Positions 54,187 to 62,251 of a DNA stretch of 64,000 nt are shown one piece after another. Under the pieces are notes generated by a model that was not told where the DNA came from, ran no database searches, and saw only the letters and a list, made by a program, of their open reading frames with translations. The stretch covers positions 124,001 through 188,000 of the forward strand of contig JAHBWY010000004.1 of assembly GCA_019636735.1 (NCBI GenBank). The letters are read 5' to 3'. Source of the stretch: Phycisphaeraceae bacterium (lineage in GTDB: Bacteria > Planctomycetota > Phycisphaerae > Phycisphaerales > SM1A02). How positions within the stretch are numbered: position 1 is the stretch's first letter; each line of letters starts with the position of its first letter. Both the position numbers and the translations under genes were made by a program.

Positions 54187-56417
54187 AGGGCGAGGGTTCG
54201 GCGGAACATCCAGTGGCGGGGGGGGCGAAGCCTGCGGGGGCGAACGATGCTCCGGTCAAGAGCGCCGAGACCGCCGTGGCCGAACCTCGACCGGCTTCGT
54301 CGCGAGGCATTCGCCGCGCTTCTGCGGAGTTGCGGCGCCTGGCGCGCGATGTCCGCTGGGCGTGGAGTCCCGCGATGCGGAGACCCTTCCAGATGCTCGA
54401 CCCCTTCGCCTGGTCGAGTCACCACCAGAATCCGCTGGGCGTTCTCGACTCGCTTGATCCCACCATGCTTGCGGAGCGCCTGGCCGAGCCCGAGTTCGCC
54501 CGCGCCTTGGACGAAGCGCGCTCCGATCGACGCCAGGGTCGACAGGAGTCGACCTGGTTCAGGGCCAGCCACCCCGAGTCGTCCCGCCTGCGAGTGGCGT
54601 ACTTCTGTTCAGAGTTCGGATTGCACGAGTCGATGCCGCAGTACGCGGGCGGTCTCGGCATTCTCGCGGGCGATCACCTCCGCAGTGCGGCGGATCTCGG
54701 CGTGCCGGTGATCGGCGTCGGACTACTCTACGCCGAGGGCTACTACCGGCAGGAGCTGCGCGACGATGGTTCGACGCGTGTGCTCTACCCTCGCGTTGAT
54801 TGCTCGCTTCTTCCGTTGCGCTCGACGGGCATCACCATCGAGTGCCCCGTCGGGCGACGCCAAGTCAGGGTCCGTGTCTGGTGGTTGCGCCTTGGACGCA
54901 CGAAGCTCTACCTGCTCGATACCGATCTTCGCGGCAATGCGAAGGAGGATCGCCACCTCACGCGCGGTCTCTATCGCGGCGAACCTGAGCTTCGACTGCG
55001 CCAGCAGGTTCTTCTCGGTGTCGGTGGCGTGCTGGCGCTTGACGCGCTGCGCGAGCCGGTCAGTGTGCTGCATCTGAATGAAGGTCACGCGGCGTTCGCG
55101 ACGATCGCGCGCGCGGCGCAGCTCGTCGCCACCGGAGTGAAGCTCGAAGAAGCGCTCCTCCAGGTGCGGCGCACCAGCGTCTTCACCACCCACACTCCGG
55201 TGCCTGCGGGCCATGATCGCTATGACGCTCGATCCGTCATCCGTGCCCTTCGAGGAACGCTGCGAGCGTCGGGCATGTCGCCGAAGGTGCTGCTCACGCT
55301 GGGTCGCGAGCGCCCCGGAGCCGATGAGCCCTTCTGCATGACGGCGCTGGCGCTGCGGCTCGCTGAGCATTGCAATGGCGTGGCCGCACTGCATGGCCGC
55401 GTGTCGCGCGCTATGTGGAAGCACCTGTACGAGCGAAGCGATCCGGCCCAGGTGCCCATTGGTCACATCACGAACGGCGTGCATCTGGCGACATGGACCG
55501 ATCCGCTGGTGCGCGACTTCTGGCGAGAGGAGGCGGGCATCGAGCTTGATCGCCCGAACCTTGACCGCGATCCATGGGCGAGTGCCAATCGAGCTGATCC
55601 GGCTCGACTCTGGGCGCTGCGACATCACCTCCGGCAGCGGCTGGTGCGCGAAGTGCGGAGCCGCCTCGCTCGCCGTGCCGTGCGCCAGGGGGCCTCGCCG
55701 CTCGAGATCCTTCAAGCGAGCGAAGTCCTGCGCGAGGACGCCTTGACCATCTGCTTTGCCCGCCGTTTCGCGACCTACAAGCGGGCGCCGCTCATCTTCA
55801 GCGATCCCGATCGGCTCGCACGCATCCTCGGCGATGCCTCGCGTCCCGTGCAGATCATCTTCGCGGGCAAGGCGCACCCGCAGGATCGCGATGGCCAGCT
55901 CTTCGCGCGGCGCATTCATGCGATGAGCGTTGACCCGCGCTTCCGCGGCCGGGTCGCGCTGGTCGAGGAGTACGACATGGGCCTCGCCCGCGTGCTCGTG
56001 AGCGGCGCTGATGTCTGGCTCAACACCCCGCGCCGCCCTCATGAGGCGAGCGGCACCAGCGGCATGAAGGTGGCAGCCCATGGCGGCATCAATCTCTCGA
56101 TCGCCGATGGTTGGTGGCCCGAGGCCGCCGATGGCCGGAATGGATGGACCATCGGCAACGATCAGGAGGCGGCCGCCGATCCGGAGTCAATGCAACGCCA
56201 GGATGAGGCGGACGCGCGATCGCTCTATGAGCTTCTCGAGCATCAAGTGGTCCCCGAGTTCTTCGATCGCTCCGCGGGAGGAGTCCCTGAGAAGTGGATG
56301 GACCGTGCGCTCCACTCGGCCGCCTCGATCTGTGGTCGCTTCAACACGCACCGCATGGTTGCGGAGTATCTGGAGAAGGCCTACCTGCCCGCGTTCCTCG
56401 CAGCGCCGTCGTCGTGA
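54183..56417 (+). CDS. glgP: alpha-glucan phosphorylase (GlgP-type, GT35)
   Basis: A 744-residue phosphorylase that releases glucose-1-phosphate from maltodextrin or glycogen. The N-terminal helical part has SAELRRLARDVRWAWSP, typical of the short bacterial/archaeal subgroup. YFCSEFGLHESMPQYAGGL and LAGDHLRSAADLGVPVIGV follow. The PLP-binding Lys629 is in ASGTSGMKVAAHGGINLS. FARRFATYKRAPLIF is also conserved. About 30 extra residues lead the protein. Coupled to malQ by ATGA at 54183-54186, it closes the import-and-phosphorolysis route. Confidence 0.94.
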   Translation: MKGEGSAEHPVAGGAKPAGANDAPVKSAETAVAEPRPASSRGIRRASAELRRLARDVRWAWSPAMRRPFQMLDPFAWSSHHQNPLGVLDSLDPTMLAERLAEPEFARALDEARSDRRQGRQESTWFRASHPESSRLRVAYFCSEFGLHESMPQYAGGLGILAGDHLRSAADLGVPVIGVGLLYAEGYYRQELRDDGSTRVLYPRVDCSLLPLRSTGITIECPVGRRQVRVRVWWLRLGRTKLYLLDTDLRGNAKEDRHLTRGLYRGEPELRLRQQVLLGVGGVLALDALREPVSVLHLNEGHAAFATIARAAQLVATGVKLEEALLQVRRTSVFTTHTPVPAGHDRYDARSVIRALRGTLRASGMSPKVLLTLGRERPGADEPFCMTALALRLAEHCNGVAALHGRVSRAMWKHLYERSDPAQVPIGHITNGVHLATWTDPLVRDFWREEAGIELDRPNLDRDPWASANRADPARLWALRHHLRQRLVREVRSRLARRAVRQGASPLEILQASEVLREDALTICFARRFATYKRAPLIFSDPDRLARILGDASRPVQIIFAGKAHPQDRDGQLFARRIHAMSVDPRFRGRVALVEEYDMGLARVLVSGADVWLNTPRRPHEASGTSGMKVAAHGGINLSIADGWWPEAADGRNGWTIGNDQEAAADPESMQRQDEADARSLYELLEHQVVPEFFDRSAGGVPEKWMDRALHSAASICGRFNTHRMVAEYLEKAYLPAFLAAPSS

Positions 56418-56445
56418 CGGCAAGGCTGGTTGACCCGGCTCGGTC

Positions 56446-56481
56446 GACCGAACCAGTCGATGAACGCTTATCGGTTCGGTC
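56446..56481 (+). terminator. candidate hairpin downstream of glgP
   Basis: GACCGAACC and GGTTCGGTC form a perfect 9-bp stem with an 18-nt loop, starting 28 nt after the glgP stop. No T-run follows. The rest of the 297-nt gap to the next gene (56418-56714) holds no ORF of note; a GGGAGAA site precedes the next start. Confidence 0.4.
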
Positions 56482-56714
56482 CGATGAACTCTCGGACCTG
56501 CCGAGCCCGCGAGGACCCACTGGAGTGTTCAGATTCGTGTGTTCCGCCGACGATGGCGTTCGCGTTCGCGAGTGAGTCGTGTAGGTTGCTTGGTCATTCC
56601 TCCGGGGATGGTGGCTCCTGTCGGTGCTTTCAGTTCGGGTCCTGTGTTCGGTCCCGCCGTCTGAGCCACGCATGACAAGGCAAACAAGGCCTTGATTCAA
56701 CGGGAGAAGATGCA

Positions 56715-57407
56715 ATGAGCGTTCGTGTTTCTGGAATCGTGGCCGCCGTGTTCGGGGCTGGTCTGTTGAGCAGCTCCGCCATGGCCAGTGTGAGCTGGAG
56801 CTACTTCGGCGGGGGTGATGCCGGGTTCAATGCGCTGACCAACAACGGTTCGCTTGAGCGCGCCGTCGCCGAAGGTCGAATCGGCAACAACGCCCTGTCG
56901 GGCACATGGGAGCGCGCCATCTGGCAGCAGGGTGGTGTGGGCGGAACGAAGGCCGAAGGTCAGTTTGTCTGGGGCAATGGGTCTGCGTACGCCTGGAGCT
57001 TCAACTGGGATGGCGTCAACACGGTGACCTTCAATCTTGCCGACACCTCGATCTCCTGGAACCAGGTGGCCGGAGACTTCACCGACATCTTCATCCGAAC
57101 CCGTTCGGGCAACGACTCTTCGCTGCTGCTGAGTGAACTCGCCTTCAGCGGAGTCGATGGCAACCTGAACCCCGGGAATCTCTTCTCAACGGGTAACGGT
57201 GATGTGAACTACCTCCAGATCACCAACGGTGGGTCGCCTCTCGGCGCCTTCTCCCTCGGAGGATTGGTGCAGTTCGACTGGACGGGCAATCCCCCCACCA
57301 ACTCGGCCCTGGCCTTCCAGGTCAAGTTCACCAATGTCATTCCCGCTCCGGCGTCCATGGCTCTTCTCGGCCTCGCTGGCGTGCTCCGCCGTCGTCGTCG
57401 CGGTTGA
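56715..57407 (+). CDS. exported protein with PEP-CTERM-like sorting tail
   Basis: A 230-residue protein with a signal peptide (cleavage after SSAMA). The mature part is beta-rich with many Asn, Gly, Ser and Trp and no recognised domain. The C-terminus is the tripartite sorting signal: IPAPASMALLGLAGVLRRRRRG, with the P-A-P/P-E-P-like motif, a short hydrophobic helix and an arginine cluster. Such tails are processed by exosortase-type systems, and the protein is then moved to the surface or a matrix. GGGAGAA lies about 6 nt before the ATG. It ends 27 nt from the convergent agmatinase-like gene. Function unknown. Confidence 0.85.
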   Translation: MSVRVSGIVAAVFGAGLLSSSAMASVSWSYFGGGDAGFNALTNNGSLERAVAEGRIGNNALSGTWERAIWQQGGVGGTKAEGQFVWGNGSAYAWSFNWDGVNTVTFNLADTSISWNQVAGDFTDIFIRTRSGNDSSLLLSELAFSGVDGNLNPGNLFSTGNGDVNYLQITNGGSPLGAFSLGGLVQFDWTGNPPTNSALAFQVKFTNVIPAPASMALLGLAGVLRRRRRG

Positions 57408-57434
57408 GTTCAGTCGCGCGGACTGCGGACCAAC

Positions 57435-58577
57435 TCATCCAATGCGGATGAGGCCTCGACTCGCAAGCGTGCATCCAAGCAGCTTGTAGAGGACACGAGC
57501 GCCGACATTCGCGTTCCATTCGCCGTCGCCGCGTGCTGGCGCGACCTCACAGAGGTCGAATCCCAGCACGCGGCGTCCGCTTGTGGCGAGCATGAAGAGC
57601 AGGGTGCTTACCTCGGCGAACGAAAGTCCGCCGGGAACGGGCGTGCCGGTCCCGGGACAGAGGTCGGGCGTGAGGCCATCGATGTCGAAGGAGATGTAGA
57701 CCTCTTGCGGGAGCATGTCGATCATCTCGCGACAGAGTGAGCGCCATGTTCCGCGAGGTCCGCCAGCGAACTGCCGATCGCGCAGCTCCTGATCGCGAAA
57801 GCAGCAAATTCGCCCTCGCGAGCGGTTCACGCTCTCCATCTCGCGAACTCCAAAATCGCGGATGCCCACCTGCACCAGTTTGGCCACCTGCGGCAGGCGG
57901 CTCATGACATTGTGGAAGATGCTCGCATGGGACCATGTGAACCCTTCGAAGGACTCGCGCAGATCGGCATGAGCATCGATCTGGAGGATGCCGAGACCGG
58001 GCTGGCGATGCGCGAGTTCCTCGATGAGTCCGAACGGTGTCGAGTGATCACCTCCGAGAAGCGCAGGGATGGCTCCTCGTTCGAGAATGCGCTTCGCGTG
58101 TGAACGCACGAAGGTGTTGACGCGTGCGCTTGCACGATTCACCGCATCGAGCGCCTTCGCGTGATGGCGATTCCGCGGGTCGGCACCGCCGGCACGGATG
58201 ATCGGCTCAGCTCGTCGGCGCGTCTCCTTGGAGAGCGCGGCAATCTCGCTCGGGAAGGGCAGCAACGCCGGGCCACCTCGCCAGATCGCGCCGTACTGGC
58301 CATCCTGGAGATCAACCTGGCGACTGGCTTCCAGCACGGCGCGAGGACCCGATGCAGTGCCCGGTCGGTAGCTGGTGGTGGCGTCGAAGGGCACGGGAAT
58401 CACGACAACCGCAGCATCCTGATGGTGGAACGGCAGACCGAAGAGGCCGTCGCCCGTGGCCGCAGCGTCGGGATCGAAGGAGGGCGGAAGATGCGGCGCG
58501 ACAGGTGTCCCGGGTGCAGCGGCGCGGCGTGAGCGCCGCGGAGCGGCGGGGGAGCGACGGGTTGTCGTGCGGGGCAT
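57435..58577 (-). CDS. speB: agmatinase / arginase-family ureohydrolase
   Basis: A 380-residue enzyme of the ureohydrolase family. The three metal-binding motifs are complete: GGDHS, DAHADLR and SFDIDGLTPDLCPGTGTPVPGG, the last typical of agmatinases. VIPVPFDATTSYRPG near residue 60 is also conserved. About 50 residues at the N-terminus (Arg/Ala/Pro-rich) are extra. A segment of about 30 residues (ALDAVNRASARVNTFVRSH) is longer than in E. coli SpeB. It may convert agmatine to putrescine and urea, but guanidino-acid substrates are possible. The ATG at 58577 was used because upstream residues are low in coding character. Confidence 0.88.
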   Translation of the reverse strand: MPRTTTRRSPAAPRRSRRAAAPGTPVAPHLPPSFDPDAAATGDGLFGLPFHHQDAAVVVIPVPFDATTSYRPGTASGPRAVLEASRQVDLQDGQYGAIWRGGPALLPFPSEIAALSKETRRRAEPIIRAGGADPRNRHHAKALDAVNRASARVNTFVRSHAKRILERGAIPALLGGDHSTPFGLIEELAHRQPGLGILQIDAHADLRESFEGFTWSHASIFHNVMSRLPQVAKLVQVGIRDFGVREMESVNRSRGRICCFRDQELRDRQFAGGPRGTWRSLCREMIDMLPQEVYISFDIDGLTPDLCPGTGTPVPGGLSFAEVSTLLFMLATSGRRVLGFDLCEVAPARGDGEWNANVGARVLYKLLGCTLASRGLIRIG

Positions 58578-58663
58578 GCACTCAATGTAGACGCTGGCTC
58601 CGATCGACGCAGCACTCGGTCGGACACTCGGCGCCGACTCGGTGCATTCGCACGCCGCCGTTG

Positions 58664-60416
58664 ATGACCCGGCAACAAGCCGCGTGGCGCGGCGACTTCG
58701 TTCAATCCTCACAGTCGATGCACGACGGCGCGGGCATCTCTCAGACGATGGCGCTGGTCATGCTTCTGGCGGCCGTCGTGGGGATGGCGGCGACGGTGCT
58801 TCGGCAGCCGCTCATCGTCGCCTTGATTGCGGTGGGGATCTTGGTCGGACCGTCGGGGCTCGAACTCGTGCACTCCGAGGGCGAGGTCGAGTGGCTCGCC
58901 TCGATCGGCGTTGCCGTCCTCCTCTTTCTCGTGGGGCTGAAGCTCGATGTCGAGGTGATTCGAAGCATGGGGCCGGTGGCGCTCGCGACCGGGCTCGGGC
59001 AGGTCGCCTTCACCTCCATCGTCGGTTCCGCGATCTGCGACGCGCTCGGCCTGAGTGTCGTCACCAGCATCTATGTCGCGGTGGCGCTGTCGTTCTCCAG
59101 CACGATCATCATCGTGAAGCTCCTCTCCGACAAGCGGGAGATTGATGCGCTCCACGGTCGGATCGCCGTCGGCTACCTGATCGTGCAGGACCTGGTGGTC
59201 ATTCTCGCGATGATTGCGCTCTCGGTGATCGGTCCGGTGCGCGAGGCTGGCGATGAACCGCTGGCCAGCACGCTCTGGTGGAGTGCCGTGATCATCGTCG
59301 GCAAGGGACTCGATCTCCTGCTCGGCGTGGCGGTGCTGATGAAGTGGGTCCTGCCGCGGCTGGTGCGCCTTGTTGCACGCTCGCAGGAATTGCTTCTCAT
59401 CTTCGCGATCGCGTGGGCCGTCGGCATGGCCGCCGTCGGCGAGTGGCTCGGTTTCCGCCGCGAAGTGGGAGCGTTCCTCGCCGGCATCTCGCTCGCGTCG
59501 ACTCACTATCGGGACGCGATCGGCGTGCGTCTCACGAGTCTGCGCGACTTCCTGCTGCTCTTCTTCTTCCTCGGTCTCGGCGCGTCGTTGGACCTGAGCC
59601 AACTCGGGGCGCAGGTGATCGCCGCGCTCATTCTCTCGCTCTTCGTCCTCATCGGGAATCCCCTGATCGTGATGGTCATCATGGGCGTGATGGGCTATCG
59701 GCGACGAACGGGCTATCTCGCCGGACTCACCGTCGCCCAGATCAGCGACTTCTCACTGATCCTCTGTGCGCTGGGGGTGTCGCTCGGGCATCTCTTCGGA
59801 GACCATGGGATTGGTCACGCTCGTCGGTCTTATCACCATCGGCCTGTCGACCTATCTCATTCTCTACTCCCATCCGCTCCATGACCGCCTCGCGCCGTGG
59901 CTTGGCCTCTTCGAAAGAGCCGTTCCGCATCGTGAAGGCGATGAACCGGAAGCGGGTGTCTTCGATGCGATCGTGATCGGCATGGGTCGATTCGGAACTC
60001 ACATCTCCGCGGGGCTTCGTGCGCTGGGATTTCGCGTAGCCGTGGTTGACTTCGACCCGCAGGTCATTTGCGCGGCGCGGAAGCGCGGGATCGAAGCCCA
60101 CTATGGCGACGCGGAAGATCCGGAGTTGCCCCTTCGCCTGCCCCTGCGAGGTGTGCAATGGGTCATCGGCACCATGCCCGATCTTCAGGCCAATCGGATG
60201 TTCGTGAAGCACCTGCGCGAGCATGGATATCGCGGCGATATCGCGGTGACGGCGCACTCTCGTACGGATGCCGAGACCTTGTCGGCTCTTGGCGCCGGGA
60301 TGATCCTCCTGCCCTACAAGGATGCGGCGGATCAGGCCGTGGAGCGCCTCGCCTCGGTCATGCATGGCCTCACGAAGGTGTCATCGACGGTGCAGGCGCC
60401 ATCAGCGCCGCCGTGA
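58664..60416 (+). pseudogene. monovalent cation:proton antiporter (CPA2) with TrkA-N domain, interrupted by one frameshift
   Basis: The first part (to about 59795) has about 12 hydrophobic helices of a KefB-type antiporter, including VGILVGPSGLELVHSEGEV and GLKLDVEVIRSMGPV. The second part, in another frame, has the last helix LVGLITIGLSTYLILY and a cytoplasmic nucleotide-binding TrkA-N domain, IVIGMGRFGTHISAGL with an acidic residue after strand 2. Removing one T at 59795/59796 joins them as GHL-SET-MGLV, like normal homologues. Without it the first frame stops at 59884. It may be a sequencing error, a recent mutation or programmed slippage. Start uncertain: 58664 or 58718. The 3' end overlaps the convergent dehydrogenase by 47 nt. 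Confidence 0.85.
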
Positions 60417-61401
60417 CCCGGTGATCCGGAGCGATCGTGCCTCGCTCGAAGTCCGTGGCGTTCCTGAGCGTGATCTCGGCGATGGCGGTACAGGCCTCGC
60501 GCGTGAAGAACCCCTGGTGGGCGGTGATGAGCACATTCGGGAAGGTCATCAACCGGACAAAGACATCGTCCTGAATGACCGCCTGCGAGAGGTCCTTGAA
60601 GAAGAGATCGCCTTCTTCCTCGTAGACATCGAGACCGACGGAACCGATGCGACCCTCCTTGAGCGCGGTGATGAGCGCTCGCGTGTCGATGATGGCCCCG
60701 CGACTGGTGTTGATCAGCGTGACGCCGCGCCTCATCCCGGCGAGGGCGCGCTCATTGACCAGATGGTGCGTCGCTGGCGTGAGCGGGCAGTGGATGGTCA
60801 CGATGTCACTCTGTGCGTAGAGCACTTCGAGCGGGACGAAGTCGACCCCCATGGCGCGGCAGGTCTCGTTCACTTGCACATCGAAGGCGATCACCTTGCA
60901 GCCGAAGCCGCGAAGGATCCGGCAGACCACTTCGCCGATGCGACCCGTGCCGATGACACCGACGGTCCGGCCATGCATGTCGTAGCCCATCAGGCCGTCG
61001 ATTTCGAAGTTCTGCTCACGGACCCGGTTGAAGGCGCGGTGGAACTTGCGATTCAGAGTCAGCATCAGGCCGACCGTGTGCTCCGCCACCGAGTGCGGTG
61101 AATAGGCGGGCACGCGAAGAACGGTAAGACCGAGGCGCCCCGCCTCCGTGAGGTCAACATGATTGAAGCCCGCGGAGCGCAGCAGAATGAGTTTCGTGCC
61201 GCCAGCATGCAGGCGTTCCAGCACCGGGGCGGAGGCGTCGTCGCCGACGAAGATCGAGACCGCTTCACAGCCCGAGGCGAGCGCCGCGGTGCGAGCCACC
61301 AGGCGCTCGGGATGAAGATGCAGGCGATGCCTCGCCTGCTCGTTGGCGGCCTGCAGGAATGGCTCCTCATAGCGACGACATGAGAAGAGCGCGATGTTCA
61401 T
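60370..61401 (-). CDS. D-isomer-specific 2-hydroxyacid dehydrogenase (D-lactate dehydrogenase LdhA-like)
   Basis: A 343-residue NAD-dependent enzyme. The Rossmann motif GVIGTGRIGEVVCRIL lies near residue 148, and the catalytic set is R in INTSRGAIIDT, E in DVYEEEGDL and H in ITAHQGFFTREA. SAGFNHVDLTEAG and PAYSPHSVAEHTVGLML are also family blocks. The pattern is closest to fermentative D-lactate dehydrogenases, which reduce pyruvate to D-lactate, rather than to phosphoglycerate dehydrogenase. The 3' end overlaps the antiporter gene by 47 nt; the start is close to the divergent phosphorylase-like gene. Confidence 0.92.
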   Translation of the reverse strand: MNIALFSCRRYEEPFLQAANEQARHRLHLHPERLVARTAALASGCEAVSIFVGDDASAPVLERLHAGGTKLILLRSAGFNHVDLTEAGRLGLTVLRVPAYSPHSVAEHTVGLMLTLNRKFHRAFNRVREQNFEIDGLMGYDMHGRTVGVIGTGRIGEVVCRILRGFGCKVIAFDVQVNETCRAMGVDFVPLEVLYAQSDIVTIHCPLTPATHHLVNERALAGMRRGVTLINTSRGAIIDTRALITALKEGRIGSVGLDVYEEEGDLFFKDLSQAVIQDDVFVRLMTFPNVLITAHQGFFTREACTAIAEITLRNATDFERGTIAPDHRVTAALMAPAPSMTPS

Positions 61402-61435
61402 GGAGTCGACAGACTACGCTCATCGCGCCGTGAGT

Positions 61436-62251
61436 ATGCGCGAGAACCGCTCCCTGCCGGTGGCCGTCGTGATCTGCCCCATGGAGATCGAGCGCTCCGC
61501 GGTGTCGCGGTCCCTGCGACGGGTCCATGTCGAGGGGGTGGAGGTGATTCGATGCGGCATCGGTCGCGAGGCCATTACCGGCGCCGTCGAACGGGTGGCC
61601 CGCGCCAGCCGGGCCGAGCACCCGACCACGGCACACGCGCACCAACGAGAAGGCGCTGACGAGGCGATCGACGCGCGGCTTCAACTGTCGACTCATCACC
61701 CGCTCATCATTCTTGCTGGCGCCTGCGGTGCGCTCCGCGAAGTGGACGATGTGCCTCCCATCGCCCGCGTCATCGATGAGCACGGTGGCTGCTGGGACGA
61801 TGGCATGGGGATGGATCCGTCGGGCGTCACGCTGATCGCGGTCGATCGCGTGATCAGCACACCGGAGGCCAAGGCGCATCTGGCTCGTGCCAGCGGTGCC
61901 GCCGTGGTGGACATGGAGTCACACGCCTTCGCCGCGACCTGTCGGCGCCACGCGCTTCCCTGGGCGGTGGTGCGGGGGGTGAGCGACGCTCCCCACGAGG
62001 TACTTCCCGAGGAAGTCCTTCGGTGGATCGCCCCCGACGGTCGCACACGGACCTGGCGGGCGCTCGCCGATCTCGCGCGGCGGCCCTCTCTCATTCCCCA
62101 CATGCGCGGGGTTCTCGCTCGCTCGCGCCGCGTGCTCCCGCGTGTGGGCGAGCGCACGGTGGAAGTCGCCCTCGCTTGGCGACGAGAGACCGCCAGCGCG
62201 TCGTTCAGCCTTCTGGCCAGGAGTCAGGCATCCACCGAGGCAGATCGCTGA
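61436..62251 (+). CDS. nucleoside phosphorylase-like protein (PNP/MTAP superfamily)
   Basis: A 271-residue protein with the fold of purine nucleoside phosphorylases and MTA/SAH nucleosidases. It opens VAVVICPMEIERSAVSRSL, has IILAGACGALREVDDV in the middle (the phosphate or ribose region) and AVVDMESHAFAATCRRHALP, the family ribose-binding Glu after Met. RGVSDAPHE gives the catalytic-Asp region. The C-terminal 60 residues are Arg-rich and family-specific. It resembles hopanoid-linked phosphorylase HpnG-like proteins as much as Mtn; substrate unknown. ATG 61436 was chosen; GTG 61430 is possible. The 3' end overlaps the convergent metallopeptidase gene by 47 nt. Confidence 0.78.
   Translation: MRENRSLPVAVVICPMEIERSAVSRSLRRVHVEGVEVIRCGIGREAITGAVERVARASRAEHPTTAHAHQREGADEAIDARLQLSTHHPLIILAGACGALREVDDVPPIARVIDEHGGCWDDGMGMDPSGVTLIAVDRVISTPEAKAHLARASGAAVVDMESHAFAATCRRHALPWAVVRGVSDAPHEVLPEEVLRWIAPDGRTRTWRALADLARRPSLIPHMRGVLARSRRVLPRVGERTVEVALAWRRETASASFSLLARSQASTEADR

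Noticed and set aside
58709..59602. Minus-strand frame rich in His, Asp and Glu opposite the antiporter
   Set aside because: The opposite strand encodes conserved membrane helices; the antisense frame has no membrane or domain features.
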